A DNA stretch of 64,000 nucleotides, from positions 62,001 to 126,000 of the forward strand of contig NZ_RPOK01000005.1 of the NCBI RefSeq assembly GCF_003820355.1, given 5' to 3'. Source of the stretch: Paralteromonas sediminis. Lineage in GTDB: Bacteria; Pseudomonadota; Gammaproteobacteria; Enterobacterales; Alteromonadaceae. Positions 9,169 through 19,544 of this stretch are shown here, one piece after another. Position numbers and translations under genes: made by a program. Every line of letters begins with the position of its first letter. Position 1 is the stretch's first letter. A model generated the notes under the pieces. The model did no database searches. It saw nothing but the letters and a program-made list of their open reading frames with translations, and was not told the origin of the DNA.

Positions 9169-10047
9169 CTACTCCGCAAAAACCAATACACTGACACCGA
9201 TTAACGCCGTGACTGACCATAGTGCCGTTTTCTTGCTGACCTTTTCACCCAGCACAAGTGCAACGCCCAGTGATAGCACGACACTTGTCGCAAAGAGAGT
9301 TTGCACAATCGCGGCTTTTGTATGTTGAAAGGCAAGCATTTGCAGATAAAGTGCAGCAACCGTTCCGAGTACAGTAGCAGCAGCGAAGAGCTGCCAGGTT
9401 TTAACGACATTTTCAGTTTTGGGCTTCCAGTTTTGGCGCATGACCAGCATCAGAATCACAATAATGGCCATCCCACCAATCAATCGAATTTGGCTGGCAT
9501 TGAAAGCATCCAAATCCGTGTAAGTGGTTAAAATATCGCGACTTATAACGGCGCCAACAGCCTGACAAAGTGCTGCTAACCCCGCGAATACATAGCCAGA
9601 CAGAACAAAAATTTGCGTCTCGTCTTTTTTTTGTATTTTTACGATTACGTCTACAGAAAAAATAACGATAGCAATGCCTAGCCACTGCTCCCAGGTTAAC
9701 CACTCGTTGATCCAGGCCATTGCCATGAGTGCTGTGAAAATTGGAGCTAGCGTCTCAGCCACTAAGATACTCTGGCTGTCACCTATTTTGTTTAGTGCCT
9801 GAAAGAAAAATGTATCGCCCAATCCAATCCCTATTACCCCACTCAAAAGTAGCCATATATAGGCACTGTTCGGTAATGCTATACCGGGAATGAAGAATGT
9901 GGTGATAACCCAAAGTAGTACAATGGCTACCAGCCCTTTATAAAAATTTAACGCCAATGGCGAAAAGGATCGCCCTAGCACTCTAAAAAGCCTTGCTGCT
10001 ATTGCCCAACATAAAGCCGTGCTGAGTGCTGCTACCTCACCAATCAT
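9169..10047 (-). CDS. EamA/DMT family transporter
   Basis: About 292 aa with roughly ten hydrophobic helices in two EamA repeats, the drug/metabolite transporter fold of the inner membrane. The start at ATG 10047 gives MIGEVAALSTALCWAIAARL, the usual family opening; a GTG 30 bases upstream adds a positively charged extension and is less likely. The second repeat opens with FAGLAALCQAVGAVISRD. The substrate cannot be inferred from sequence or neighbours. Confidence 0.85.
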   Translation of the reverse strand: MIGEVAALSTALCWAIAARLFRVLGRSFSPLALNFYKGLVAIVLLWVITTFFIPGIALPNSAYIWLLLSGVIGIGLGDTFFFQALNKIGDSQSILVAETLAPIFTALMAMAWINEWLTWEQWLGIAIVIFSVDVIVKIQKKDETQIFVLSGYVFAGLAALCQAVGAVISRDILTTYTDLDAFNASQIRLIGGMAIIVILMLVMRQNWKPKTENVVKTWQLFAAATVLGTVAALYLQMLAFQHTKAAIVQTLFATSVVLSLGVALVLGEKVSKKTALWSVTALIGVSVLVFAE

Positions 10048-10158
10048 TTTTTGTCGCCGCTGTATAAAAAGGCGCACAGGGTATCAGCTCATTTAAAATT
10101 TGCAAAAATTCAGATTTGGTTGATAGTTTTAGTGTGTTGGAAATAAATCCAAGTTGTT

Positions 10159-10620
10159 ATGGTTGAATATTTAATAGAGAAATATAAGTTGCAGCCACAC
10201 CCGGAGGGCGGTCACTACAGACAAACCTATGTCTCGTCTCAGACCGTTTTATCTCCGGTAAACAAAGCGCCAAGAAGCGCGGTGACTCAAATTTATTTTT
10301 TACTCAGAATGGGCGAGGTGTCACGCTTTCACAAAGTCTTACACGATGAAATTTGGCACCATTATGCTGGCGCCCCCCTGACGCTTCACCAGTTTGATGG
10401 CAACACTATCGATACACATACCATTGGCGGAAAAGACGGTGAGTATACCGCAGTAATCCCGGGCGGTATGTTTCAAGCCGCTGAATCGGCTGGCGAATAC
10501 TCACTGGTAGGCTGCACAGTTGCTCCCGGGTTTGATTTTGCAGACTTCACCTTTATTGAAGACAGTAAAACTCAGGTGAGCCTGCTCAATCATTATCCCA
10601 ACTTTCAACGCTTTCTATAA
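10159..10620 (+). CDS. Cupin protein of the DUF985 family
   Basis: A 153-aa single-domain cupin. The N-terminal PHPEGGHYRQTY and the later FHKVLHDEIWHHYAG and VIPGGMFQAAES segments match the DUF985 (Cupin_5) family, including the histidines and glutamate of the barrel that may bind a metal. The family's biochemical function is not established. It faces a convergent DUF5916 gene, the two stops being two bases apart. Confidence 0.85.
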   Translation: MVEYLIEKYKLQPHPEGGHYRQTYVSSQTVLSPVNKAPRSAVTQIYFLLRMGEVSRFHKVLHDEIWHHYAGAPLTLHQFDGNTIDTHTIGGKDGEYTAVIPGGMFQAAESAGEYSLVGCTVAPGFDFADFTFIEDSKTQVSLLNHYPNFQRFL

Positions 10621-10622
10621 CA

Positions 10623-12941
10623 TTATTGCTGCCAAGCGTAACTTATTTTCATGAAAGCAGATTGCTGCCTGGTAACCAGAGGCCCCTGCTCCAACCTGTT
10701 TCGTGCCTCTTGTCCAAAGCCAATGAAAAGTTTCGTTAACGGATCTATCTTATAGGAATATAGCAGCTGCGCGTTGAAGTCTTTAGACTTAGCCTTTACC
10801 TCATACGGGTAGTTATCAGGGTTCCTGTCTGTATTGTCATACGCCACAATAAGTCGAATCAGGTGTCTTGCATCAAACTGATAGGTGAATCGCAAGTCTG
10901 TCAGCCTGGCGGTAAACAGCGGCTGACTCGCCGATTCGAGCTCGCTGAATAACTGGAAAAAACTTATTTTCGCGTGCTGACCAATGTTCCATTCAATTTC
11001 AGATTCAGCAAAGAGTCTGTCACCCAAACGGTTATTAGCATAGTCAATTACCTCACCCGTGCTGACAAAGCCACTGATAAAGAATTCCGGAACAGGTCGT
11101 ATTTCGGCATACAAAGAATAAAAGTATTCATCAAACAGAGTTGAACTGAAATCAACGGACAAATTACTGCTGTCCTGCCGCTGCCCTCGGTTTACACGTT
11201 TAAGGTATTGCAACTCAACATAGGACTGCTTTGCACCTAAAACCGACGCGTAAACCTCTACCTCTCTCTCAATGAGTTCTCCGTTTTGATTGTGAGTAAT
11301 ATCCCAGTCACCGTTTACACGAATGCGGTTCCACCAGCTGTCCTCCTCTTCATTCCACCAGTAGTAGCCTCCACCAAGTACACTTTTGGTAAAATCGGTC
11401 CGCGATTGAAACCCTAAATCAGCTCTGAACCCCTCAGAAAAGTCAGAGTGGTCAGCCCTGAACCACCAATCTCGCCTGGCATGTTCATAGGTAAGCCTGT
11501 ATGCCTGCCCTGAAAATGCCTCTTGGAATTTTGTACGCAGCCCGGCCTCAGAAGCGCCATCGGGGTCTGAGCAATCATTGGCGCAGAAGTTTTGAAAAAA
11601 GCCGTCTGGGTACTCGGTATCAGAGCGCATGTACTGAAACCAGAAAGTATCGTTTTCTGTTAGTTGGTACTTGCTATCAAAAGATGACAACAAATTATGA
11701 TAATTGTCAGAAGAGCGGAAAGTACCTAGCCCACCTACTGACCAGTCATTACTTACATCATATCGATATCGTACCGCACCGTTGATACTGGATTCATCGA
11801 TAAACCCCACACGTGAGCCTAAATTTCCAGGAACAATAAACTGAGTAGTGTCATCGTCTGCCACAAAAACACCTAAGGTGTGACTATCTTTTTGACCGGT
11901 AAACTTAGCTCCGACATTGGGCGCATTGATATTTCGCGTGTAAACCAAGTTTTGGTTAGTTGAAAAGTACTCAGCATTCTCGACAAAGAAAGGCCTTAGC
12001 TCATCAAAAAATAGCGAAAATGTATTATTAATGCTGACTTGTGCGACATCTGCTTCGACCTGAGAAAAATCAGGATTAAATGTAGCCTGAAGTAGGCTTT
12101 GAGGCGTGACATTCCAATTTACATCAAGTCCTACTTCCTGATTGTCTTCGCTATTCCAACTGTTTTCCTCAAAGTCACGGGCTCTTGTTGCACCCACAAC
12201 GGCCGTAGGTACCCATACTAAGTTCGTAGAACGCTGTACATTTTCAAACCCTTTAATTTCACCCAATTGACACAAAATACAGGGGTTGTTTCTGTCTCTG
12301 GGCAGGTTGGAAATCCGATAACGATTTTCTCGTGGATAAAAGCGAACCAACTCGGCGCGCCAGGTTTTTTCGCCCTCAGCCCCAGAAAAGCTCATAGCCT
12401 TGAGGGGGATCGCCATTTCTACACGAAAGCCATCTTCATGGGTTTCTCCAGAGGAGTACCAGATCGCATTCCAGCTATCACTTTCACTGCCTGTAATTTC
12501 ATTTTCGATCGAATCGAGCTGTATGCCGAACGGATTGACGAAAAACTGATAGGCTAGGCGCTCATTATTGAAGGGATCTAATTTGATACCTACCAAGTCG
12601 TCATCCCAGGCTTTGTCTCTGTCTTGGTAAAAAGCAGCCAAGCGTTCACCTGGTCGGGTTTTTGCGTCAAATGCAACGAACAAAGTGGTACCGTTTTCAA
12701 ATAAATACGCAGTGGTTTTAACAGGCGGTGCAGTATTTTCAAACGGGCTCGTCACATAATTTAACTCGACTACAGCGGCGTTTTGCCAAACACTCTCATC
12801 TAATTTCCCGTCGATGGAAATCGCGTCTGTAGACACATCAATAGAAGGAATAGAAATCGGTTTAGAGGGGGATTGCGCGACGGCATTAGAACTTAAGGTC
12901 GCAAAACAAAACAATAGGACTAGGGTGCGAAAAAACAGCAT
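10623..12941 (-). CDS. DUF5916 outer-membrane protein with CBM9-like N-terminus
   Basis: A 772-aa exported protein. A signal peptide (residues 1-22, ending AVAQ) is followed by a carbohydrate-binding family 9-like domain at about 35-215 (SIDGKLDESVWQNA, then WRAELVRFYPRE). The long C-terminal part consists of alternating aromatic beta strands typical of an outer-membrane barrel and ends in the aromatic AWQQ. The domain order matches DUF5916 proteins found near peptidases and TonB receptors in marine bacteria. Substrate and role are unknown. It stands alone with no obvious operon partner. Confidence 0.82.
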   Translation of the reverse strand: MLFFRTLVLLFCFATLSSNAVAQSPSKPISIPSIDVSTDAISIDGKLDESVWQNAAVVELNYVTSPFENTAPPVKTTAYLFENGTTLFVAFDAKTRPGERLAAFYQDRDKAWDDDLVGIKLDPFNNERLAYQFFVNPFGIQLDSIENEITGSESDSWNAIWYSSGETHEDGFRVEMAIPLKAMSFSGAEGEKTWRAELVRFYPRENRYRISNLPRDRNNPCILCQLGEIKGFENVQRSTNLVWVPTAVVGATRARDFEENSWNSEDNQEVGLDVNWNVTPQSLLQATFNPDFSQVEADVAQVSINNTFSLFFDELRPFFVENAEYFSTNQNLVYTRNINAPNVGAKFTGQKDSHTLGVFVADDDTTQFIVPGNLGSRVGFIDESSINGAVRYRYDVSNDWSVGGLGTFRSSDNYHNLLSSFDSKYQLTENDTFWFQYMRSDTEYPDGFFQNFCANDCSDPDGASEAGLRTKFQEAFSGQAYRLTYEHARRDWWFRADHSDFSEGFRADLGFQSRTDFTKSVLGGGYYWWNEEEDSWWNRIRVNGDWDITHNQNGELIEREVEVYASVLGAKQSYVELQYLKRVNRGQRQDSSNLSVDFSSTLFDEYFYSLYAEIRPVPEFFISGFVSTGEVIDYANNRLGDRLFAESEIEWNIGQHAKISFFQLFSELESASQPLFTARLTDLRFTYQFDARHLIRLIVAYDNTDRNPDNYPYEVKAKSKDFNAQLLYSYKIDPLTKLFIGFGQEARNRLEQGPLVTRQQSAFMKISYAWQQ

Positions 12942-13029
12942 TTTCTGCGCTCTCTTTATTATTGTAATTTTTCTCGCGCCATTTATACGGCATAAGGCAT
13001 GAATTGCAAGTAAAACAAAAGGGTAATGT

Positions 13030-13938
13030 TCAGGCCACTTTATTACGACCAGACTCTTTAGCCAACGTCAGTTGTTTTTCTGCCTTCTCAATGAGTGAAC
13101 AAGCGTCATTTTCCAAAGAACGAAAAGAAGCCGCGCCCACGGATACGCTCAGAACGCCACTGGGGGCATGACTATGCTTTAATTTGGCTTCTGACACTGC
13201 GCTCACTATTTTTTGGCCCACATGCATAGCGCCGATTAAGTTGGTTGCTGGCAATATGATCACAAACTCCTCACCGCCAAAGCGGCATATGCAATCTGGT
13301 TCTCTATTGATAGCTTTACGCAAAATATGGGCAATTTTCCGAAGACAGGTATCGCCTTCTTCATTTCCATAGGCAATGTTGTATCGCTTAAAGTGGTCGA
13401 CATCGATAACGAGAAGGGCCAAATCACCTTCATAACGGTTGGCATAGGCAAGCTGCTCTTTAATATGCTTGTCGTAAAAGTAGCGGTTCTTCAGCCCGGT
13501 TAAAGGATCCGTATGGAGTAGCCGGCGGCTAATTTCGATATGCCAGAATGTGGTCAGATGAGACATAACCCGCATGTTTAGCGCCGCTGGTGACACGGGC
13601 TTTCTCAGAAAGTCAGTACCACCCGATTCCCAGCAAGCAATTTCAGTTTCTTCCTTGTTACATGAAGTCAGGAAAATTATTGGGCACCGGGTGAGTAACC
13701 CCATTTCTCTTATCCTTCGGCACATTGTCCAGCCATCAATATGGGGCATCTTGGCATCTAAAATAATGAGGTGTGGTGTATGCGTTCGGCAATAGGTCAG
13801 GGCATCTTCGCCTGAATTAAAAACAGCAACATTTTCAAAATCAACAAGGCCCTGTCGCAAGGCTGCAGCCTCAGACGGATTGTCATCAACAATAAGAATT
13901 CGAGAGTCAAACAACTCTGAGGTTTGCGACTGAACCAT
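13030..13938 (-). CDS. Response regulator diguanylate cyclase (REC-GGDEF)
   Basis: A 302-aa protein similar in layout to PleD/WspR-type enzymes that make cyclic di-GMP. The receiver domain (about 10-125) has the acidic pair DD18-19, the phospho-acceptor D61 (LIILDAKMP) and K113. The GGDEF domain (about 140-300) has an intact GGEEF active site at 221-225. An RxxD inhibitory site (R212-D215) lies five residues before it, so product feedback is expected. No cognate kinase is adjacent. Confidence 0.93.
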   Translation of the reverse strand: MVQSQTSELFDSRILIVDDNPSEAAALRQGLVDFENVAVFNSGEDALTYCRTHTPHLIILDAKMPHIDGWTMCRRIREMGLLTRCPIIFLTSCNKEETEIACWESGGTDFLRKPVSPAALNMRVMSHLTTFWHIEISRRLLHTDPLTGLKNRYFYDKHIKEQLAYANRYEGDLALLVIDVDHFKRYNIAYGNEEGDTCLRKIAHILRKAINREPDCICRFGGEEFVIILPATNLIGAMHVGQKIVSAVSEAKLKHSHAPSGVLSVSVGAASFRSLENDACSLIEKAEKQLTLAKESGRNKVA

Positions 13939-14118
13939 AATTAACCAGAAAAAGACTGTTCATTTTTTAATCGTGTGGAAATTAAGTATTACGCCATCGA
14001 GGCCAAATGCGCAAATAGTTTTGTTACATTTAAATTTTCTTAAGTAATGCATCTACATAGGGATGAGGCTATATTGGAGGTCTATTTGATCAGAAGCGTT
14101 GAAAAATAAGGAAGAATT

Positions 14119-15345
14119 ATGAGCGAAAGGATTGCCAATCTGGACGTTTTGAGAGGATTTGCACTGCTTGGCCTTCCTCTCATGAATATTATCGTGTTTT
14201 CCATGCCCTTTGGTGCCTACCTAAACCCCATGGCTTACGCCGGCGATTCGGCACTAAACCACGTTGTTTTTAGTTTTTTATTTGTTTTCGCTGATCAGAA
14301 GTTTATGAATTTGTTCTGCCTACTTTTTGGCGCAAGCATTGCGTTACTGGCTGAAAAACTTATTCAGAAAAAGGGCGCGGCGGCTGGATCTTTTTACGGT
14401 CGTATGGTGTTGCTACTCATGATCGGGGTCTGTCACTTTTGGTTTATTTGGGAAGGCGACATTTTAATGTTCTACGCGATAGTGGGCATGGTGTCATTTC
14501 TATTTTATCGCCTGCCTGCTTCTGTACTTGGAACGTTGGCAGCTATAGCGTTGGCGGGTTCTGTCTGGTTACATTGGCAAAGTGATGTAGATCTCGACAG
14601 TATGCCTCCAGAAGCGGCTCAAGAAATCATAAATTTTTACCACCCATCTTCGGAGCATACTGAAACTTACAGACAAGCCATGCTAGGTTGCTATAGCGAT
14701 GTGATGGGTGCAACGTCGCGCAGTGAAGGAAGTGAAAGTGAAGAAACCCCTGAGTTTTTCATGTTTTTGCTGCATTTTTTATGTGCTGTATTGTTAAAAA
14801 TTGCCGGTCTCATGTGGCTGGGAATGGCACTGTATAAAAGTGGTTTACTACAAGGACGAAAGCCGGCTGCGACCTATAAACGGCTTGCAATAAGCAGCCT
14901 TAGTGTAGGCTACGTCATTACGGTTGCAACTTTGTACTCGAACTATGCTGCCGATTGGCACTTCAATCATTTCTTTGAGTACAGCCTAGCTTTGACAACC
15001 ATAGGCTCCATAGCAATCTCAATTGGCTATATGGCGCTGATAAATTTGTCCTTAATCCGAACCCTAAACTCCCCGTTGCAGCGATGGCTGTCACCCGTTG
15101 GAAAGATGGCTCTGACTAATTATCTCACTCAGTCTATTGTTTGCGCCCTGCTTTTTTATGGCTACGGGTTTGGACTATGGGGTGAATTAAACCGCTTACA
15201 ATTAATGCTTATCGCGTTAACTATTGGTTTATTTCAGATTGGCCTTTCTACACTATGGCTTCGTGTATTTGCGCAGGGGCCCGTCGAATGGCTGTGGCGG
15301 AGTGTCAATCAATTGAAACTTTCACCAATACTCGCACAACGATAG
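14119..15345 (+). CDS. DUF418 family membrane protein
   Basis: A 408-aa inner-membrane protein with around ten hydrophobic helices. The N-terminal RIANLDVLRGFALLGLPLMN is diagnostic of the DUF418/YeiB-like family, and the C-terminal part holds GKMALTNYLTQSIVC, also conserved there. The family has been linked to transport or envelope functions without proof. A good AAGGAAG ribosome site precedes the ATG. It converges on the pilin-like gene. Confidence 0.88.
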   Translation: MSERIANLDVLRGFALLGLPLMNIIVFSMPFGAYLNPMAYAGDSALNHVVFSFLFVFADQKFMNLFCLLFGASIALLAEKLIQKKGAAAGSFYGRMVLLLMIGVCHFWFIWEGDILMFYAIVGMVSFLFYRLPASVLGTLAAIALAGSVWLHWQSDVDLDSMPPEAAQEIINFYHPSSEHTETYRQAMLGCYSDVMGATSRSEGSESEETPEFFMFLLHFLCAVLLKIAGLMWLGMALYKSGLLQGRKPAATYKRLAISSLSVGYVITVATLYSNYAADWHFNHFFEYSLALTTIGSIAISIGYMALINLSLIRTLNSPLQRWLSPVGKMALTNYLTQSIVCALLFYGYGFGLWGELNRLQLMLIALTIGLFQIGLSTLWLRVFAQGPVEWLWRSVNQLKLSPILAQR

Positions 15346-15351
15346 ATCCTG

Positions 15352-15852
15352 CTAGCAGTCCGCGGTTACCAACGTAAGCGTGCAATCAGGGAACCCAAAC
15401 GAGTCATATAGGATATAGCACCCCTCATCGGTGGGGGTGCCCGATGCAGGTAATTCTAGGCCAATCAGGGCGTACCGATTGGTTTCTCTGGTTAAAAATT
15501 CTTCCGATAAATTAAGGTAATCAGCCATTACCAGAGAGTCTGACAATTCAGCCCTGGCTTCAGGACATAAGTTTCTCCAATCCACTTCAGAAGCACCGTA
15601 GCCAAAATCTACCAAAAACTCAGTTTGAGAGCTGCCGCCGGGGTTTTCGGCAGCCGGCCTGAGGCCATTAAGACGCGCTTTAATCTTAACTAAATCAATT
15701 GTACCCTGCATTTCTCCCTTTAGCGCTGTAAGCGCCGCAACCCTTGCATCTTTTGACAAAGAGATAAATTTTGGTGCGGCCACAACAGCCAGGACCCCAA
15801 TAAGCACAATGACAATCACCAGCTCGATTAATGTAAATCCTTTTATTTTCAT
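15352..15852 (-). CDS. Type IV pilin-like / pseudopilin protein
   Basis: A 166-aa protein with a class III signal: short basic leader MKIKG followed by FTLIELVIVIVLIGVLAVVA, cleaved by prepilin peptidase before F with E at +5. The globular part has two cysteines near the C-terminus (CYILY...CTLTLVTADC), possibly a D-region disulfide. It resembles MSHA-type pilins or type II secretion pseudopilins. No other pilus gene is adjacent, so it may be an isolated minor pilin. Confidence 0.88.
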   Translation of the reverse strand: MKIKGFTLIELVIVIVLIGVLAVVAAPKFISLSKDARVAALTALKGEMQGTIDLVKIKARLNGLRPAAENPGGSSQTEFLVDFGYGASEVDWRNLCPEARAELSDSLVMADYLNLSEEFLTRETNRYALIGLELPASGTPTDEGCYILYDSFGFPDCTLTLVTADC

Positions 15853-15937
15853 TATATTAGCACGATTAGTTGAATAATTTTTTCAGCTATACTACTGGCT
15901 GTGCGTGTTCAAGCCAAGTAATTGGCTCAAAAATCGC

Positions 15938-17737
15938 CTATACCACTGACACAACCTGGTTCCGGCCAAGCTTCTTAGCAGAAAACAGCGCTTTGTCAGC
16001 TCGGCCAATGATAAATTCAACCGAGCTGTTTTCGTCTGGCACTAGCGTGAAAACACCAATGCTGATAGTTAAAAAGGGGTACGGAGATATTGCAGATGAT
16101 TCAATGTTGGCCCGTTCAACGTGCGAACGCAGACTTTCTGCTACTTGTTGAGCACCTGCTTGTGGCGTGTTGGCCAATACGATCGCAAATTCTTCACCAC
16201 CATATCGGCATACCGTATCCTCGGGCCTTTTGCAGATTGTGCCAAGAATTTCAGCCACTTTTATTAATGCCTTATCACCCTGCTGATGACCAAACTCATC
16301 GTTAAAGTGTTTAAAGTAATCAATATCTACAATGAACAGCGAAAGTGGCTCCTGTTTTCTTGTTGCAACAAGGAGTTGCTTTTCTATTGTTTCATCAAAA
16401 ACCCGTCGATTGAATATGTTGGTTAGGCTATCGGTTTTTGATAATTCCGCGAGAGAGTCGTTAGCCTCAGCTAACTTGGCTGTTTTCGCCTCTAAATCTG
16501 CATTAAGCGTTTGTAATTTTGTTTTCGATTTCACCGTAAAGCGGTGTCGTTGTACGAGCAAAAACAACACAAAAACTAATAGCACTAGAGCAACACCTAA
16601 CAAAGTATTCTCAGTCTTTCTCGCTTTTTTCTCGGCCTCTGTCAGTTCTTGTAAATACTGTACCTTTAGCTCATTTTCTTTCACCCCAAAATCAGCTTGA
16701 ATGTTCATTAACTGTTTTGAATTGGCCTCGTTAAAGAGCTTAGTGTATTCATCAAAGTATTGTTGATGGTAAGACAGCGCTTGAGCATAAGAGGCCATGT
16801 CTTCATAGGTTTGTGAAATCAATTGCAGTGTTTCGGTGCGAATAACAGGTGCACCACTAATTTGATCAGCGTCTAATACAGAGAATAGGGTTTGTAGTGC
16901 ATCCTCATGCCGCCCCATTTTATTCAGTGTACTGCCTATGTTGTTAAGCGTACCCAATTCTGAGATTTTGTCTCCCAACGCGCGACGCATCTCCAGGCTT
17001 TGTTGAAAATGCGTTAGCGCTTCTTCGTAGTTTCCCTCTAAATGAAGGAGCGTACCAATATTATTAAGAGAACTCGCGACACCACTTTGATTGTTGATGT
17101 CTTTTCTGATGTCGAGGGCCTTTACGTAATAGTCTCTTGCACTCGAAAAGTCTTCCATACGGCGGTATGTATGACCGAGATTGTTATAGGAGTGGGCTAG
17201 GCTGGCTGGTCGGTCTAGACTTTCTTTTATCTCGATAGACTGCATGAGATATTCGATGGACTTATCAAGCTCTCCTGCATTTCTGAAACTGTTACCAAGG
17301 TTGTTGTAAGATATTGCAATTCCCCATTTGTCTTCAATTCTGCGCCGAATTTCTAGCGCCTTTATATGAAGCTCAAGAGATAGTGCAAACTGTCCTTGTG
17401 CACTTCTAATTAACCCCAGGGTATTGAAAGTTTCTGCCTGTAATTTGGGCTTATTCAGACTTGCGAAAATCTTCGAGGCTATCAGGATTTGATCTACCGC
17501 AGAGTTATACTGTCCCAGCTTTCGCATGGCAATACCAATGCTGTGTCTAGCTTCAGCTTCCATCAAGCGATTCTGTTCTCTTTGTACAGAGTCCAGTAAT
17601 TCTTTGGCTATGGCTATCGCACGCTCTGGGTCTTTTTCACTCAACTGCCGGGAAAGTGCTAGCTGTTGCGCATAGTCAGCCTGTGCCACAAATACGCTAA
17701 ACAGCAACGCGAGTGTTAACAGGACTTTTCTCAACAT
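15938..17737 (-). CDS. TPR-containing membrane diguanylate cyclase
   Basis: A 599-aa protein. A signal peptide (to AQA near residue 20) is followed by a run of tetratricopeptide repeats to about residue 340 (SYNNLGNSFRNAGELDKSIEYL is representative). One membrane span near 378-396 and a cytoplasmic coiled coil lead to a C-terminal GGDEF domain. The active-site GGEEF is intact and an RPED inhibitory site lies five residues before it, so it should make cyclic di-GMP under feedback control. The periplasmic TPR array is the likely sensor. It is the second diguanylate cyclase within 5 kb. Confidence 0.92.
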   Translation of the reverse strand: MLRKVLLTLALLFSVFVAQADYAQQLALSRQLSEKDPERAIAIAKELLDSVQREQNRLMEAEARHSIGIAMRKLGQYNSAVDQILIASKIFASLNKPKLQAETFNTLGLIRSAQGQFALSLELHIKALEIRRRIEDKWGIAISYNNLGNSFRNAGELDKSIEYLMQSIEIKESLDRPASLAHSYNNLGHTYRRMEDFSSARDYYVKALDIRKDINNQSGVASSLNNIGTLLHLEGNYEEALTHFQQSLEMRRALGDKISELGTLNNIGSTLNKMGRHEDALQTLFSVLDADQISGAPVIRTETLQLISQTYEDMASYAQALSYHQQYFDEYTKLFNEANSKQLMNIQADFGVKENELKVQYLQELTEAEKKARKTENTLLGVALVLLVFVLFLLVQRHRFTVKSKTKLQTLNADLEAKTAKLAEANDSLAELSKTDSLTNIFNRRVFDETIEKQLLVATRKQEPLSLFIVDIDYFKHFNDEFGHQQGDKALIKVAEILGTICKRPEDTVCRYGGEEFAIVLANTPQAGAQQVAESLRSHVERANIESSAISPYPFLTISIGVFTLVPDENSSVEFIIGRADKALFSAKKLGRNQVVSVV

Positions 17738-17832
17738 TATTACCCGACTGAATTAGTGACAACAGACTAAATTGCTCGTTGAATATAAGATAAATACACT
17801 ATGAGGAAAACACTAAACCTCAAATAGGCTGA

Positions 17833-18393
17833 CTACACTAACAAGTCTTTGATCTCAGACAACTCTTTCTTACCATTTATGAGCTCATCAGGTGTTAATC
17901 CTGATAATTCGTGTGGGAAAACCAACCATTCTTCGCTTTCTTGTACATAGTAATGAGGGGTTAGATTCGTCTTATTGTTGGCAGGTTTGTACCATGGGCA
18001 AGCAATACGGATATCACTGGGTGTATTTAAGCGCGACAATTTTTTAATATGCTCGATCAGCGCTTCTACAGAGCGACCAGAATCAAACACATCATCAACA
18101 ATCAACAATGAATCCTCTGAATTGGCATTTTCAATAAGATAATGCAGGCCATGCACTTTAATGGTTTTAGACTGTTGACCAATGCCGTAATACGATGAAG
18201 TGCGCACAGCGATATGGTCCGTTTCAACACCTTTAAAATCAAAGTATTCTTGTACCGCTATGCCAATAGGTGCGCCACCACGCCATATGCCTACAATAAA
18301 ATCGGGGCGGAAACCGTCCTCATAGACTTTATTGGCAAGGCGAAAAGAGTCTCTTAACAACTCTTGCGAAGTAATGAATAACTTAGATGACAT
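17833..18393 (-). CDS. Purine phosphoribosyltransferase-like protein
   Basis: A 186-aa type I phosphoribosyltransferase. The PRPP-binding motif LLIVDDVFDSGRS lies near residues 95-107 and an early FIVGIWRGGAPIG loop is typical of hypoxanthine/xanthine-guanine enzymes. It probably salvages a purine base onto PRPP in the cytoplasm. The exact base cannot be told from sequence. It is divergent from the serine hydrolase gene. Confidence 0.8.
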   Translation of the reverse strand: MSSKLFITSQELLRDSFRLANKVYEDGFRPDFIVGIWRGGAPIGIAVQEYFDFKGVETDHIAVRTSSYYGIGQQSKTIKVHGLHYLIENANSEDSLLIVDDVFDSGRSVEALIEHIKKLSRLNTPSDIRIACPWYKPANNKTNLTPHYYVQESEEWLVFPHELSGLTPDELINGKKELSEIKDLLV

Positions 18394-18509
18394 ACAGACA
18401 CCTTATGGAAGAAACAATAAATATGGAATATGGTCAGTATACAAGATTTGTACGTCTGTTGAATATATCGCCCTAGCGGGTGACCTTAGTATGATAAAGA
18501 GATGTCGTA

Positions 18510-19544
18510 ATGAAGAACAAAAAAGCACTTTTAGCCATGCGGGTTACGGCAGCTATCGTCACTTTAGCCAGCATCTATCTTCTCGCTCCGTGGAAGCAGG
18601 CTCTGTATTATTTATACCCTTTGCCAAGCTCAATGGAAGGTGTTGTTGAAGAGATAATTGAACAAGACATTGATGGTGTAATTGTTTATATCAAGCAAAA
18701 AGATAAACCCGCTCAGATGTACGCAGCGGGTTGGCACAACCGGCAGGCACGTATACCTGCCTACCCACAGGCATTGTTTAAAATAGCCAGTATTGCCAAG
18801 CTCTATGATGCGGCAGCGGTCGCTAAGTTGGTTGCAGACAATAAGCTTTCACTACAAGGCACGCTTTCTGACTACCTGCCAGAACTGGGCGAGAGGATTC
18901 AGTTTGCGGATAGCATTACCCTGGAGATGCTGGTTCAGCACCGAAGTGGCATTCCCAATTTTACCGATCACCCGAGTTTTAATTGGGGGGAGTCATCACT
19001 TGACGTTATGTCACTGGTATTGGACATGCCTGCAGACTTTGAGCCCGGCGAAGATTATGCTTACTCCAACAGTAACTACCTGTTACTTCAGACAATCATG
19101 ACTGCTGTCTTGGGCTATAGCTATGAGCGCTATATTGAAAAAGTAATGCTCGAGCCACTGGGTTTAACGCAAACGTATTTCTCAGTTAGCAATGTACCCT
19201 CGAGCCAACTTATGAGTGGCTATCATGTCGGTTATGAGGATGATTTTAAATTCTTGGACCAGGGTTATGTTGCAACCGCAGAAGACGTCGGAATTTTTGT
19301 CCAAGCACTGAATGATGGCACACTGTTTTCTGAACAAGAAAGCAAAATATACTCATCACTTTATGAGTACGAACATACTGGCTGGGTACTGGGTTATATC
19401 AGTGTGGTTAAATATCACCCCGCCCTCGATGCGACAGTCGTGCTCTTCATTAATACAACGGGTGAAGAAACCATTCTTTACAGAGATATTTTGTATGGGC
19501 GTATTGTGGACTTGCTGGCAAAACAAAAAAGCCCCGCTCATTGA
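18510..19544 (+). CDS. Membrane-anchored serine hydrolase, beta-lactamase (class C) family
   Basis: A 344-aa protein with an N-terminal membrane anchor (residues 8-27) and a periplasmic serine beta-lactamase/penicillin-binding fold. The catalytic SxxK is S94-IAK97, and the second motif Y-S-N occurs in DYAYSNSNY near residue 190. The third motif (K-T/S-G) is not clear. Such proteins are often esterases or peptidases rather than resistance enzymes. Its stop codon lies inside the stem of the tRNA-Phe terminator that runs on the opposite strand. Confidence 0.85.
   Translation: MKNKKALLAMRVTAAIVTLASIYLLAPWKQALYYLYPLPSSMEGVVEEIIEQDIDGVIVYIKQKDKPAQMYAAGWHNRQARIPAYPQALFKIASIAKLYDAAAVAKLVADNKLSLQGTLSDYLPELGERIQFADSITLEMLVQHRSGIPNFTDHPSFNWGESSLDVMSLVLDMPADFEPGEDYAYSNSNYLLLQTIMTAVLGYSYERYIEKVMLEPLGLTQTYFSVSNVPSSQLMSGYHVGYEDDFKFLDQGYVATAEDVGIFVQALNDGTLFSEQESKIYSSLYEYEHTGWVLGYISVVKYHPALDATVVLFINTTGEETILYRDILYGRIVDLLAKQKSPAH

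Noticed and set aside
18510-19544. Acquired beta-lactamase resistance gene
   Set aside because: It is chromosomal, lies outside the island, has a membrane anchor and lacks a clear third motif; a housekeeping serine hydrolase is more likely.
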